The notes beneath the pieces were generated by a model. The model did no database searches. It saw nothing but the letters and a program-made list of their open reading frames with translations, and had not been told where the DNA came from. Positions 21,306 to 33,249 of a stretch of DNA of 64,000 nt are shown in pieces. The position numbers and the translations under genes are program-made. The DNA comes from Lineus longissimus (lineage: Eukaryota > Nemertea > Pilidiophora > Heteronemertea > Lineidae): positions 6,100,756 through 6,164,755 of the forward strand of contig NC_088318.1 of assembly GCF_910592395.1 (NCBI RefSeq). Reading direction: 5' to 3'. Within the stretch, counting starts at the first letter, position 1; each line of letters starts with the position of its first letter.

Positions 21306-22295
21306 ATAAGCCTATATTAATTGAAAATGGCAAATCTGACTTTGGAGAGTTAGTCTGACACAGTTCGATGTAGTATTGTCTGGAAAAATCAGTTCAATAA
21401 CAGTGTCTTCAACAAAATGCACAGGTGCAAAGCTCAAGACTTCAAATTATCTTAAGAATTATAGATAAGCTGGAGTAAACCTTTCTGAATTGTAGTAGTA
21501 TATCAAGTAGCTTTCTTTCGTAATATATGATTATAATAGACAGACTCGTACTATAGTGACATCGCGGATAATGATCAATACGCCAATACTATTTTCATAA
21601 CACAGATGATAAAGTGGCGAAAGTTAAAATGAAATGAGAGGCCAATATAGTTCATTTGAAAATTGATCCAAGCTGTGAGGATGACGGACTTAAACTGGTT
21701 GGAAGTGCAGTAGAAATCACGCGAGGAAGTTCTCGTAATTAGCATAGACCCTCGGTCGTGATGAGAGGCCTGGTGCAGTACACTAGTGTAATATGCTGGA
21801 GAAACAAGACGGGTCAGATCAGCAAGATGACCTCCAGAGGAGGGAAAATACATGTATTATACATGCTCTGAGTCAGGATCACTTGGTTGTGTGCTTTTCC
21901 CCGGACAACTTTGTTTGTTATTGACTGAAACTGGGTGGCTGACACGAAGTTGCGTCTCGGTCATCGTGACGTCACGTCAGCGGCCTAAGTGTCAATTTCC
22001 TCGTAATCAAAAAAGCAGTCGTACATCAGTCAAACTAAGTTATATTAAACAAGTAGCTGATGACTCAGTGAGAAATCTAACTCTGCTAATGCTCTGCACT
22101 TAGATGAGGAGTACCAGTATTCTATTGATATATATGTCTGTTGAAAGCTAATCAAATCGCTGTTGAATGGGCGGAAGGCTTGTTGGATTGGAGTATGATG
22201 CTAATGGGACCACATTCGCAGTATAAGCATATCTGCTAAAATATTCGAATGTCTGGATATCATTTCTGAAACAGCTCGTGGTGAATGCAATCAAT
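21306..22295 (+). repeat. Unit 7 upstream conserved region
   Basis: Upstream block with both TGACGTCA (21967-21974) and TGACTCA (22061-22067) intact, although the gene behind it is a pseudogene. Confidence 0.7.
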
Positions 22296-23297
22296 ATGCA
22301 CACGGCTCACCTACTCGTTACCCAAGATCTCCTGGAGACTAGGGACCGGCCGTCATCAGAGCAACCGTTTCTACTCAACCAGCAGCTCCTGGACGTCACA
22401 CAAGCCTACGTCATGACCGTCGTTCTTCTACTCAGAATCTTTGGTAACACGTTGTCCTTTGTGATATTCTTCCGAGTGAGAAAGCGGGCGGACGCCTGCG
22501 TCCAGTACCTTAGTTGTCTATCTATGTCCGACACTGGAGTCATTCTTATTCTTGGGGTGCCAGATTGGTTCACATTTGGCCTAAACTACATAACAAATGG
22601 AGCATACGGATTTAACTTAATGCTGTACAATAGCGCAACATGTAAATCTGTGGCCGGCGTAATGCATATTCCTGAAGTAATATCGGGTTGGATGATAGTG
22701 GCCTTGTCGGCAGAAAGAGCCTACGTTGTGTGGTTTCCTCTAAAACGGGTAAACATCACTCAAAAAAACCCCAAGAAACCCCGTATTATTGGCCATTTTC
22801 TAACCGGTGTGGTTTTAAGTCTCCATCGATTTTGGCTGGTGGAGACATTCCAGGTACACCTATAATTTGCTTTTATAAAACAAACCCAAATATTGTTTCT
22901 ACGATCCTGAACCATATCGATATCACTTTATATGCTTATGCACCTTTTATCCTGATATTTTTTTGCGAATATGTCCATCCTTGTTGCGATTTCACTCTCA
23001 AGTACTAAACATCTGGGGGGAAATCGTGAGAAAACACGGAAGGATGGGAGACTGTTGGTGTCTTTAATGTCTGTTTCGATCGTTTATATAGTCCTTTTAT
23101 TGCCTTCCGCAGCAATTTTTACTTACATCACGGAAGCCAATGACATTGGAGAAGAACAATCACTGTTCTTGTGGTTTTTGATGAAATTCCTCAAAATCGT
23201 ACAAGTGTGCCTAATTACTGCTTCAATTTCATTATCTATAGGTGTACGCTGCCCTTTTATCGCCAAGAAATCAAAAAGATGTTTTCAATTCAAATAA
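22296..23297 (+). pseudogene. GPCR copy 7, frameshifted pseudogene
   Basis: ATG at 22296, open through TM4, then frameshifted. The first lesion is around 22765-22780 (an altered KNPKK stretch in intracellular loop 2), a stop follows at 22863, and another frame change lies in the T-run near 22962. TM5 to TM7 continue in a different frame with a further change near 23215. Residues conserved elsewhere are altered (ERAYVV is preceded by LSA, and the GIFG motif is RIFG). Confidence 0.87.
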
Positions 23298-24300
23298 GAA
23301 ATAGCACTGGGCGTATTCTACAGTGATTAAATACGCCGCCGCGGCAAAGAAACATGACATGTATTGTATCTGTGAACACAACAACGGCAATACTAAAACA
23401 CGGAATTCTGCGGTTTACGGAACAGATCGATGGGTGATATGAATAAAGACCAGCAAATGCTTTTATCTAAAACGCCATGTACATTTACACTAGGCCTTTC
23501 TGTACAAAATTGTAGTAAAAGCATTTACTTATCTTTATTCATATCGCCCAATGATTGTGACTGCACACGGCCAAAATGGGAAGCCAAGGACTTGTACGGG
23601 AAGCCTATGTAGTTTGAATTACAATTGCAAACCTCGCGCATTTCATTTTATTCCATTTCATGTTAAAAAAGCCGCCAAAAATGCCGTGAGACTGAAATGC
23701 AACTTGAGTGTGACGCACAGCATTCATTTTTCAGTTCCGACCTTCCTCGCGGTCCCCACACCCGCGTTTATCATATTATCGCCTGTGTGAAATCTCTCAA
23801 TCGCCTGTGACAACGAATACAGCCCTGCCACGTGTGTGCAACATCATCTCCCAGAAATGTTGGAAATTAGCTTGGTTCCGTAATCCGCGGAAATCCGCGG
23901 AATTCCGTGTTTTAGTGGTCCCGAAACAACAATTTGCATTTACACAGAACCACAGTATACAAACGAGCGTACTATATCTCACCGAGAAGTTGAGGCCATT
24001 GATCACATTCCTTTCTTAAGAAAGGGTATTTCAATGCGAATCGGCTATTTTCCAATGGGCTATACCCCGTCGACATTAATATGTGCACTTGTCCAAACTA
24101 TACAACAAAGAATTGGGCCATTGGAGTGTACTTCCTGTTAGTATAAGCAATCTCTGCTTATGACGCGCTTCTGCACATTCAAAGCTAAATGTGGTCTCTC
24201 TTGACTTACACGTGTCATGCTCCAGCCAAATACATCCTTCATAAAAATTACCACATCTCGATATCCGTAAACAAATTACACCATGATCAGAAAATATCAT
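23298..24300 (+). repeat. Unit 7 downstream region containing a Mutator-like insert
   Basis: Conserved 3' flank (23298-23384 and 23924-24300) split by the 539-bp element. The distal part is the short form found after units 3 and 4. Confidence 0.65.
23385..23923. mobile_element. Mutator-like MITE with 9-bp target duplication
   Basis: The ends are inverted copies built on CGGCATTACTAAAACACGG followed by palindromic GGAATTCCGCGG. Flanks are ACACAACAA (23376-23384) and AAACAACAA (23924-23932), a 9-bp duplication with one change. Related elements occupy the same site after copies 9 and 11, so the insertion predates those unit duplications. No transposase is encoded. Confidence 0.75.
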
Positions 24301-25793
24301 AAGCCCATGTTAACTAAACACGGCAAATCTGACTTTGGAGAGTTAGTCTGACACTGTTCGATGTAGCATTATCTGGAAAAATCAGTTTAATAACGGCGTC
24401 TTCACGAAAATGCACAGGTGCAAAGCTCAAGACTTCGAAATTATCTTCAGAATTATAGATAAGTTGGAGTAAACCTTTCTGAGTTGTAGTAGTATATCAA
24501 GTAGCTTTCTTTCGTTATATGATTATAATAGACAGACTCGTACTATAGTGACATCGCAGATAATGATCAATACGCCCATATTATTTTAATATCGCAGATG
24601 ACAAAGTGGCGAAAGTTAAAATGTGAGGCCTTTCTAGTTCATTTGAAAATATATCCAAGCTGTGAGGATGAAGGACTTAAAATAGTGGGAAGTGCTGTAG
24701 AGACAACGTGAGGAAGTTCGCGTAATTAGCACAGAGCATCGGTCGTGATGAGAGGACAGGTACAGTACACTAGTGTAATATGCTGGAGAAACAAGACGAG
24801 TTAGATCAGCAAGATGACCTCCAGAGGAGGGAAGATACATGTATTATACATGTTCTGAGTCAGGATCACTTGAGTGTTTGCTTGTCAGGGACAACTGTGT
24901 TCGTTATTGACTGAAACTGGGTGGCTGAAAGGGTGGATGTCGTCCTTGATGCCGACAAATGGTACCCAGGTTCGAGATCGACTGGACAATAAGCACCCTG
25001 GGTGTCATTACACTAGACAAACAGCACCCAGCTTCTTTTTGCCTGGCTTACGGATCTTTGGGACGAGGACGTTTCTTGCAATCTCGTTTTTTCTCGCGCC
25101 GTGGTACTTGCGGCATTAGCAGTGCGCAAAATAAATAGAACAGATCAACAGAAAAAAACGCGTTTAGACCTATAGGTCTTTGAAAGCACATTTCGGATGA
25201 TTTATTCAGAAAAGGTATGTAGGAAGGATATATTCAGAGAATGAAAAAGTGTGTGATGACAAAATGAATGGATTTGCTGCGTATTTTTCTTGACGATCAG
25301 TCGATATGGCTGCGTGGTTATCGTGACACGTGACCTCCGTGAGCGTGGGGCCAACCTCGGTTGTAGGTATAGAAAAAGTGTAGAAGAAGAAGCTGGGTGC
25401 TGTTTGTCTAGTGTAATGGCACCCAGGGTGCTTATTGTCCAGTCGATCTCGAACCTGGGTACCATTTGTCGGCATCCAGGACGACATCCACCCTTTCAGC
25501 GAAACTGGGTGGCTGTCACGAAGTTGCATCTTGGTAATCGTTACGTCACGTCAGTGGCCTTGGTGTCGATTTCATCGTAATCAAAAAAAGTAGTCGTAGA
25601 TCAGTCAAACTAAGTTACATTTAACAAGTAGCTGATGATGCAGTGAGTAATCTAACTGTGCTAATGCTCTGCACTTGGATGAGGAGTACAAGTATTATAT
25701 GGATATATATATGTTTGTTGAAAGATAATCAAATCGGTGTTGAATGGGCGGAAAGCTTGTTGGATGGGACTATGATGCTAAGGGGCGATAAAA
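24301..25793 (+). repeat. Unit 8 upstream region with a foldback insertion
   Basis: Upstream block interrupted at 24925-25499. The AP-1-type site is mutated to TGATGCA near 25635 and the CRE-type site to TTACGTCA. The segment just before the gene is deleted as in unit 3. Confidence 0.7.
24925..25499. mobile_element. Foldback element with ~113-bp TIRs
   Basis: The first ~113 bases (from CTGAAAGGGTGGATGTCG) recur as an almost perfect inverted copy at the right end, with about two or three mismatches. The host string GAAACTGGGTGGCTG is present on both sides (24913-24927 and 25501-25515) and once in other units, giving a 12 to 15 bp target duplication depending on where the TIR is taken to start. 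The ~350-bp centre encodes nothing recognisable. Confidence 0.8.
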
Positions 25794-26812
25794 ATGAACA
25801 CGGTTCACCTATTCGTTACCCAAGATCTCTGGACGTCTAGGGACATGCCGTCATCAGAGCAACCTCTTCTACTCAACCAGCAGCTCCTCGACCTCGTGCA
25901 AGCCTACGTCATGGCCGTCGTTCTTCTACTCGGAATCTTTGGTAACACGTTGTCATTTGTGATATTCTTCCGAGTGAGAAAGCGGGCGGACGCCTGCGTC
26001 CAGTACCTTAGTTGTCTATCCGCTGTGTCCGACACTGGAGTCATCCTTATTCTTGGGGTGGGTGATTGGTTTTCATTCGGTCTAAACCCCATTACAAATG
26101 GAGCATAGGGATTCAACTTAATGCTGTACAATGACGCAACATGTAAATTTGTGGCCGGTGTTTTGTATATATCTCAAATAATATCGGGTTGGATAATTGT
26201 AGCCTTTTCGACAGAAAGAGCTTACGTTGTGTGGTTTCCTCTAAAACGGGCAAACATCACTCCAAAAGTAAGAAAAAATGTATTATTGACGATATTTTTC
26301 AGCGCTGTGTTTTTAAGTACCCCCCGATTTTGGCTGGCGGAGATCATTCCAGGTACACCTGAACTTTGTTTCTATCAAACGAACCCAATTATTGTTTCTA
26401 CGATCTTGAACCAGATTGATAACTCTTCATACGCTTATACACCTTTCATCCTGATATTTTTCTGCGAATAAGTCCATCCTTGTTGCGATTTCTCTCTCAA
26501 AAACAAAACATCTTGGGGGAAATCGTGAGAAAAAACGCCATGATGGGAGACTGTAAGTGCCTTTAATGTCTATTTCGACCTTTTACATGGTCCTTCTTTT
26601 GCCTTCCGCAGCAGTTTTTACTTACATCACAGAAGCCAAGGACATTGGAGAAGAACAAACACTGTTCTTATGGTTTTTGATGAAATTCCTCAAACTGATA
26701 ACTATTCTTAACTACTGCTTCAATTTCATTATCTATGGGTGTACGCTGCCCTTTTATCGCCAAGAAATCAAAAAGTGGTTTCGAATTCCAATAATAGCAA
26801 AGGGCGTAGTCT
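25794..26812 (+). pseudogene. GPCR copy 8, pseudogene
   Basis: ATG at 25794 and good similarity to copy 3. A nonsense change (TAC to TAG) follows NGA near 26106, a one-base insertion in the T-run near 26460 shifts the frame after IFF, and the splice-free frame is open again only from ~26557. A codon insertion (SCLSAVSD) is also present. TM7 NFIIY is intact in the last piece. Confidence 0.88.
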
Positions 26813-26816
26813 CCAG

Positions 26817-27719
26817 TGATTACATTCGCCACCGTGGCAAAGAAACATGGCATTTATTGTATCATGTAGACAACTATTTGTATTTGCACAGGACCACAGT
26901 GTACAAACGATCATGCTATATCTCACTGAGAAGTCGTGTCCAGTGATCACATTCGTTTGTTACGAAAGAGTATTTCAATGCGAATCCGCTATTTTTCAAA
27001 GGGCTTTGCCCGATCGGCATTAATATCTGCACTTGTTCACCCTAACGATTTGGGCCATTGGAATATACTTCCTGTTAGTAGGCCTAATAGCAAGCTCTGC
27101 TTATGATTCAACTTTGACTCAACAATGCGCGTAGTCTCCAGTGATTACACACGCCACCGCGGCAAAGAAACATGGCATGTATTGTATCAGTGTGTATTGT
27201 ACCACAGTGTACAAACGAGCATGCTATATCTCACTGAGAGGTAGACTCCATTGATCAGATTCGTTTGTTACGAAAGAGTATTTGAATGCGAATCGGTTAT
27301 TTTTCAGTGGGCTATACCCCGTCGGCATTAATATGTTAACGTGTACACCCTGAACATGCTTCCCGAAATTGGTTGCTTGCATTGGAACTAACTTTTTCCC
27401 CCTTGTCCGTCATTAAAGGCATTCAAGTGTGTTGGTTAACCACCTTAAAGCCTAGTTTCCCCTCATGACATCACTATTTCGGACACTCAGCGCCCCATTT
27501 CTGGAAAGGTGTATACAAAAAAAAATTGGGCCACTGGAATGTACTTTTTTGTTAGTATATCAGCAAGTTCTGCTTATGACGCGCTTCTGCACATGCGAAG
27601 CTAAAGATTGTCTGTCTTGACTTATACATGTCATTCTCCAGCCAGAATAGTATATCCTTCATAAAAATTACAACATCTTGATATCCGTAAACAAATTACA
27701 CCATGATCAGAAAATATCA
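26817..27719 (+). repeat. Unit 8 downstream region, partly duplicated
   Basis: The 3' flank runs to ~27120, then restarts from the sequence just after a receptor stop codon (GTAGTCTCCAGTGATTAC), giving a second partial flank. A ~165-bp unclassified insert (about 27350-27512, rich in AACCACCTTAAAGCC) splits the second copy. No gene is seen. Confidence 0.6.
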
Positions 27720-28702
27720 TAAGCCCATGTTAACTAAACATGGCAAATCTGACATTGGAGAGTTAGTCTGACACTGTTCGATGTAGCATTATCTGGAAAA
27801 ATCAGTTTAGATAACAATGTCTTCGAGAAAATGCACAGGTGCAAAGCTCAAGACTTCGAAATTCTGAAGAATTATTGATAAGTTGGAGTAAACCTTTCTG
27901 AGTTGTAGTAGTATATCAAGTAGCTTTCTTTCGTTATATGATTATAATAAACAGACCCATACTATAGTGACATTGCGGATAATAATTGATACGCCCATAC
28001 TATTTTGATATCGCAGATGACAAAGTGTTGAAAGTTAAAATGAAATGTGGGGCCAATATAGTTCATTTGAAAATTGATCCAAGCTGTGAGGATGAAGGAC
28101 TTAAACTAGTGGGAAGTGCTGTAGAGACCACGCCAGGTAGTTTTGGTAATTAGCACAGTCTCTCGGTCTTGATGAGAGGCCTGGTGCAGTACACTAGTGT
28201 AAGATGCTGGAGAAACAAGACGGGTCAGATCAGCAAGATGACCTCCAGAGGAGGGAAAATACATGTATTATACATGTTCTGAGTCAGGATCACTTGAGTG
28301 TGTGCTTTTTCCAAGACAACTGTGTTTGTTATTGACTGAAACTGGGTGGCTGTCACGAAGTTGCGTCTTGGTAATCGTGACGTCAGTGGCCATCGTGTCG
28401 ATTTCCTCGTAATCATAAAAAGCAGTCGTACATCAGTCAAACTAAGTTATATTAAACAAGTAGCTGATGACTCAGTGAAAAATCTACCTCTCCTAATGCT
28501 CTGCACTTGGATGAGGAGTACCAGTATTCTATTGATATATTTGTCTGTTGAAAGCTAATCAAATCGCTGTTGAATGGGCGGAAGGCTTGTTGGATGGAAC
28601 TATGGTACTAAGGGGCCCACATTCGCAGTGTAAGCATGTCTGCTAAAATATTCAAAAGTCTGGATATCGTTTCTGAAATAGCTCGTGGTGAATGCGATAA
28701 AT
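27720..28702 (+). repeat. Unit 9 upstream conserved region
   Basis: Complete upstream block with TGACGTCA at 28378-28385 and TGACTCA at 28468-28474, plus the candidate 52-base 5'-UTR intron (GTAAGCATGT to GAAATAG). Confidence 0.7.
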
Positions 28703-29728
28703 ATGAACACGGCTCACCTACTAGTTACTCAAGAGCTCTGGACGAGTAGCGACCGGCCGTCATCAGAGCAACCGCTTCTACTCAACCAGCAGCTCCTCGA
28801 CCTCGTGCAAGCCTACGTCATGACCGTCGTTCTTCTGCTCGGAATTTTTGGTAACACGTTGTCCTTTGTGATATTCTTCCGAGTGCGAAAGCGGGCGGGC
28901 GCCTGCGTCCAGTATCTTAGTTGTTTATCTGTGTCCGACACTGGAGTCATTCTTATTCTTGGGGTCCGAGATTGGTTCGCATTTGGTCTAAACCACATCA
29001 CAAATGGAGCATACGGATTCAACTTAATGCTGTACAATAACGCAACATGTAAATTTGTGGCTGGGGTTTTGCATATTTCTGAAGTAATATCAGGCTGGAT
29101 AATTGTAGCCTTTTCGACAGAAAGGGCTTACGTTGTGTGGTTTCCTCTAAAACGGGCAAACATCACGCCAAAAATAAGAAAAAATGTATTATTGATGATA
29201 CTTTTTAGTGGCGTGATTTTAAGTGCCCCCCGATTTTGGCTGGCGGAGAACATTCCAGGTACACCTGAAATTTGTTTCTATAAAACAAACCCAATTATTG
29301 TTTCTACGATCCTGAACCAGATCGATATCTCTTCATACGCTTATGCCCCGTTCATCTTGATATTTTTTGCGAATGTGTCCATTCTTGTTGCGATTTCGCT
29401 CTCAAGTACTCAACATTTGGGGGGAAATCGTGAGAAAACACGGCAGGATGGCAGACTGTTAGTGTCTTTAATGTCTGTTTCGACCGTTTATATAGTCCTT
29501 CTTTTGCCTTCCGCAGCAGTTTTTACTTACATCACGGAAGCCAATGACATTGGAGAAGAACAATCACTGTTCTTGTGGTTTTTGATGAAATTCCTCGATA
29601 TCGTAAGTGTTCTCAACTACTGCTTCAATTTCATTATCTATGGGTGTACGCTGCCCTTTTATCGCCAAGAAATCAAAAAGATGTTTGCAACTGAAATAAG
29701 AAATAGCAATGGGCGTAATCACCAGTGA
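28703..29728 (+). CDS. Class A GPCR, tandem copy 9 (intact)
   Basis: A 341-residue receptor starting at ATG 28703. Landmarks are complete: TM1 GN, TM2 SVSDT, TM3 Cys in ATCKF, ERA, loop 2 Cys in EICFYKT, NFIIY and a basic tail (RQEIKKMFATEIRNSNGRNHQ). The TM3 outer half is AGVLHISEVISG. Copy 11 is nearly identical downstream of TM1, including the 3' flank and the Mutator-like insert, so both derive from one recent duplication. Both upstream palindromic sites are intact. Probably functional. Confidence 0.91.
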   Translation: MNTAHLLVTQELWTSSDRPSSEQPLLLNQQLLDLVQAYVMTVVLLLGIFGNTLSFVIFFRVRKRAGACVQYLSCLSVSDTGVILILGVRDWFAFGLNHITNGAYGFNLMLYNNATCKFVAGVLHISEVISGWIIVAFSTERAYVVWFPLKRANITPKIRKNVLLMILFSGVILSAPRFWLAENIPGTPEICFYKTNPIIVSTILNQIDISSYAYAPFILIFFANVSILVAISLSSTQHLGGNREKTRQDGRLLVSLMSVSTVYIVLLLPSAAVFTYITEANDIGEEQSLFLWFLMKFLDIVSVLNYCFNFIIYGCTLPFYRQEIKKMFATEIRNSNGRNHQ

Positions 29729-30651
29729 TTACATTCGCCACCGCGGCAAAGAAACATGACATCACAACAACGGCATTACTAAAACACGGAATTCCGCGGA
29801 TTTCCGCCGATTACGGAACGGATCACAGATTGAGACTGCAGGCGGCCTGTATGGAAAGCCAAGGATCAGTACGGGAAGCCTATGTAGTTCGAATTACATA
29901 CTTCGTGCATTTCGTTTCATTTTATATGTAAAAAGCCGCCAAAAATGCTGTGAGATCGATATGCGGCTTGAGTGTTGCGTGCAGCATTCATTTTTCAGCG
30001 CCAACCTTCCTCGTGGTCTCCACACCCGCATTTATCCTACTAGCATATACCCATGGAGCGGGCAAAGTTGAAATGTAATATACATTAGTTAAATGCCCAG
30101 CTAGCAAATTACATGGGACCCATATGGGTGCCAAATGGGCAATCTGGGTTGCCAATATGGGCCCCATCTAAACAAACCATATGGGGCCCAGATGGGAAAC
30201 ATGGGGCCCACTTCAACCATGTGGGGCCCATATGTGTTTTGCACCGTGGACGCCCATGTGGGTACCATCTGGGCAAAGTGGGGTAACTGGGTATGACGTG
30301 GGGGTTGCATGGGCAAGCACCACCTTAAACCCCTGTAAATCCCAGTTAGTGCCCACCTGGTCTGATGTGTTCTACACTTCTTTGAATAGTCTATGTCATC
30401 CCCAGACACGTTGTCTCAAAAAGGGATTGCATGGGGACACTGAGTTGAGTTCATTGAGAATGGAAAAACGAAACAAAATGTATGATAAAAAAATGAAAAT
30501 ATTTATTTGATTTCTATAATGAATTGCAGTTGATACTGAGTATCAACAATGTCAAAGCACCAATGTCATTGAATAAACCTGAGATTTTGTCCTGCATTTC
30601 CATGTTTTGGCAAGTCACTGTTCATCACTATGGTTATATAATATTCTTAAT

Positions 30652-30857
30652 TGTTACTATCAGTATTTTGTGGCTCTGGCAGGGCAGGGTCATTTCCACC
30701 TGGCAATTGTTGTTCATTGACGACTTCACCTCCTCTCGCCGCACGTTTTCCTCCTAGTCCTCGATCACGCGCATTCGTGAACCATGTTGACATTTTCTCT
30801 GCGATGGCCTTGTCTGTTGACTGCTTCTGATAGGCATGTTTACGAACACTTCCTGAA
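30652..30857 (-). CDS. Unknown transposon exon, copy A
   Basis: A terminal exon preceded by a good splice acceptor (GGTTTCAG before GAAGTGTTCG). It reads GSVRKHAYQKQ, then KAIAEKMSTWFTNARDRG, then a Gly/Pro/Asn-rich tail ending in a stop. I do not recognise the family. Its twin at about 31275-31480 is almost identical, with only a few substitutions. Upstream exons could not be identified. Confidence 0.4.
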
Positions 30858-31274
30858 ACCAAAGACGTATAGTGTAACAGTATTATGTACATCACAATAG
30901 TTTTCTGACAAGGCTACGAGTACCACTACACAGGTCTACAATACATGATCATGATAAAACAGCAAAACAGGTAGGCAAGACACACTGCACAGTGTATTTT
31001 CACGTACATAAATGTACACAGTTAAATGTACAGTGTAGCATGTACAGTTACAGTACACTAGCAGCCTACAACGAACGGGATATCACAACAAAAACATCAA
31101 AGAATCTGCAGGATTGTATTGAAAGAATGTATATAAAGCACACAAACATCAAGATTGGTGCTTTAGTAGACAAGGTCACAACTAACCTGGCAAACAAAAA
31201 CCTGAGATTTTGTCCTGCATTTCCATGTTTTGGCAAGTCACTGTTCATCACTATGGTTATATAATATTCTTAAT

Positions 31275-31480
31275 TGTCACTATCAGTGTTTTGTGGCTCT
31301 GGCATGGCAGGGTCATTTCCACCTGGCAATTGTTGTTCATTGACGACTTCAACTCCTCTCGCCGCACGTTTTCCTCCTAGTCCTCGATCACGCGCATTCG
31401 TGAACCATGTTGACATTTTCTCTGCGATGGCCTTGTCTGTTGACTGCTTCTGATAGGCATGTTTACGAACACTTCCTGAA
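31275..31480 (-). CDS. Unknown transposon exon, copy B
   Basis: Second copy of the exon at 30652-30857, keeping acceptor, frame and stop. Differences are conservative (for example GGEVV to GVEVV, and A to M near the end). It could serve as an alternative terminal exon or just be part of the tandem duplication. Confidence 0.4.
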
Positions 31481-32999
31481 ACCAAAGACGTATAGTGTAA
31501 CAGTATTATGTACATCACAATAGTTTTCTGACAAGGCTATGAGTACCACTACACAGGCCTACAATACATGATCATGATAAAACAGCAAAACAGGTAGGCA
31601 AGACACACTGCACAGTGTATTTTCACGTACATAAATGTACACAGTTAAATGTACAGTAACAGTGTAGCATGTACAGTTACAGTACACTAGGAGCCTACAA
31701 CGAACGGGATATCACAACAAAAACATCAAAGAATCTGCAGGATTGTATTTAAAGAATGTATACAAAGCACACAAACATCAAGATTGGTGCTTTAGACAAG
31801 GTTACAACTAACCTGGCGAACAAAAAACTATTCCAATCAATGAAATTATGGGAAAGTTTCTCTGCTTTTTTAGTACTGGCGTGAAGAACAAAATCAAATA
31901 TGGCGGCTGACAATGGCGTGCAAGGAGGCGACAATACTCGTCCCCATCAGCTCTTTCAGCTCCATTGGAGACGCACGATGCACTCGGAGGCCAATGGGGA
32001 CGATTTTGATTTGCTTTGGCGCCAAACAAATTTTGTAAAATGCCAGCTGGTACTCATAAATTTTATAAAACATATTTCATTATCATAATCTTGAATGGGC
32101 CTCATGTAAACCCTTTATTTTTAAAACATATAATTGGAAATTCTCGGATGTGGGATTGATATGGGGTTCATATGGGATACATTGGGCTTACAATTCTCAA
32201 TAGATCCCCATATCAACCATCGCAAACCCACATGGGGCCCATAACTCAAAACTCATATGGGCTTTCCCATATGGGCCCCACATGGTGAAATCCCATGTGA
32301 GATAAACCATCTAGGTCCCACATGGGTTACATGTGGGCCAGATGGGACCCTGCTTGCCCAGGTAAAACCCATGTGGTTCCCATATGTTTTGCTAGCTGGG
32401 TGGGCACGATGATTGAGCTACATTAAATTTCTAACGTTACTGAAGCTTTATTAAAGGTTAAACACGAAATTAACTGCATTTAAGGACTTATTGCTGCTAT
32501 CTACATGCAACCCCCAATAGATTGATTGGAGTACGCTATTTTGCACAATGCATTGAGACCAGTGATAGCAGGTCCTGTTCCAAATAAGACCCTCACATAT
32601 TAGGCATATCACCTACCCACTCCCGTACCCAATGCCACTGTCGGACCAAAGCCAGGCGCATGGAGAGATGCAGAACGCAATTCAAACTGACAACATCAGT
32701 CAGTAAAGAATAAAACAAAGAGCAAGCGCTGGCCACTGTACATATTTTGTCCATCCTGGCATAACTGTTTATTGATACCCTGACTGCATGTTCCGGTAGG
32801 CCACTCTGCAGAATTTGCCTTATCACTCAGGTCAGTGTTTCTCGAATAGAACTAAAATAGAACAGGCTAATCATTAATCTCCCTGCTAATACCCTGCACC
32901 ATGGACCAGGTTGTATAGCACTACATACGTGCTGGAAGCTAATACTGATGTGGCAGGGAGAATATGCGTGAAGTTTGTGTATGCTTTTGAGAATGAGCG

Positions 33000-33249
33000 G
33001 AGCTCTCCAGTCGACGTGCTCTCTGAAAAGTTGTTATTTATTCCAAAACCACCTAGATATTCGACGTATGACACCCTCAGTGACACTCTTACTTATGATC
33101 CACACCTACGAAACCAAAAGTTGCAAGAATTCGACGCATTTTCGAGGCCCAATTTTGAAACAAAAATCGCCTCCTATTTAGCGGCCACAACGCGCATTAT
33201 AGTATAGATTATTATATGCCTTCCCTGTTCGTTTTTAAGTTTCATTCAA
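33000..33249 (+). repeat. Conserved 250-bp block with open frame (unit 9 copy)
   Basis: Matches 63751-64000 with the same length. The + strand frame KLLFIPKPP to AATTRIIV (about 60 codons) is open in both and stops at the same codon, TAG here and TAA there. Neither start codon nor family is clear. Confidence 0.55.

Larger units (their letters stand above)
30578..31823. repeat. Tandem ~623-bp duplication inside the transposon
   Basis: Sequence from about 30578 to 31200 is repeated from about 31201 to 31823 with only scattered differences and small indels. The matching landmark GAGATTTTGTCCTGCATTTC is at 30581 and 31204. Confidence 0.8.
30093..32402. mobile_element. Element with GGGCCC/ATGTGGG-rich termini and duplicated exon
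   Basis: The ends are inverted: CCCAGCTAGCAAA at the left and TTTGCTAGCTGGG at the right. Inside each end lie ~200 bases of short alternating motifs such as CCCATATGGG, GGGGCCCA and CATGTGGG. The target duplication is not resolved. The middle holds two ~623-bp direct repeats, each with the same terminal exon on the - strand, and a short + strand frame at 31900-32088. Superfamily unknown. Confidence 0.6.

Noticed and set aside
30101-30409. 102-codon - strand frame rich in W, P and G
   Set aside because: It is the translation of GGGCCC/ATGTGGG terminal motifs of the transposon, not a protein.
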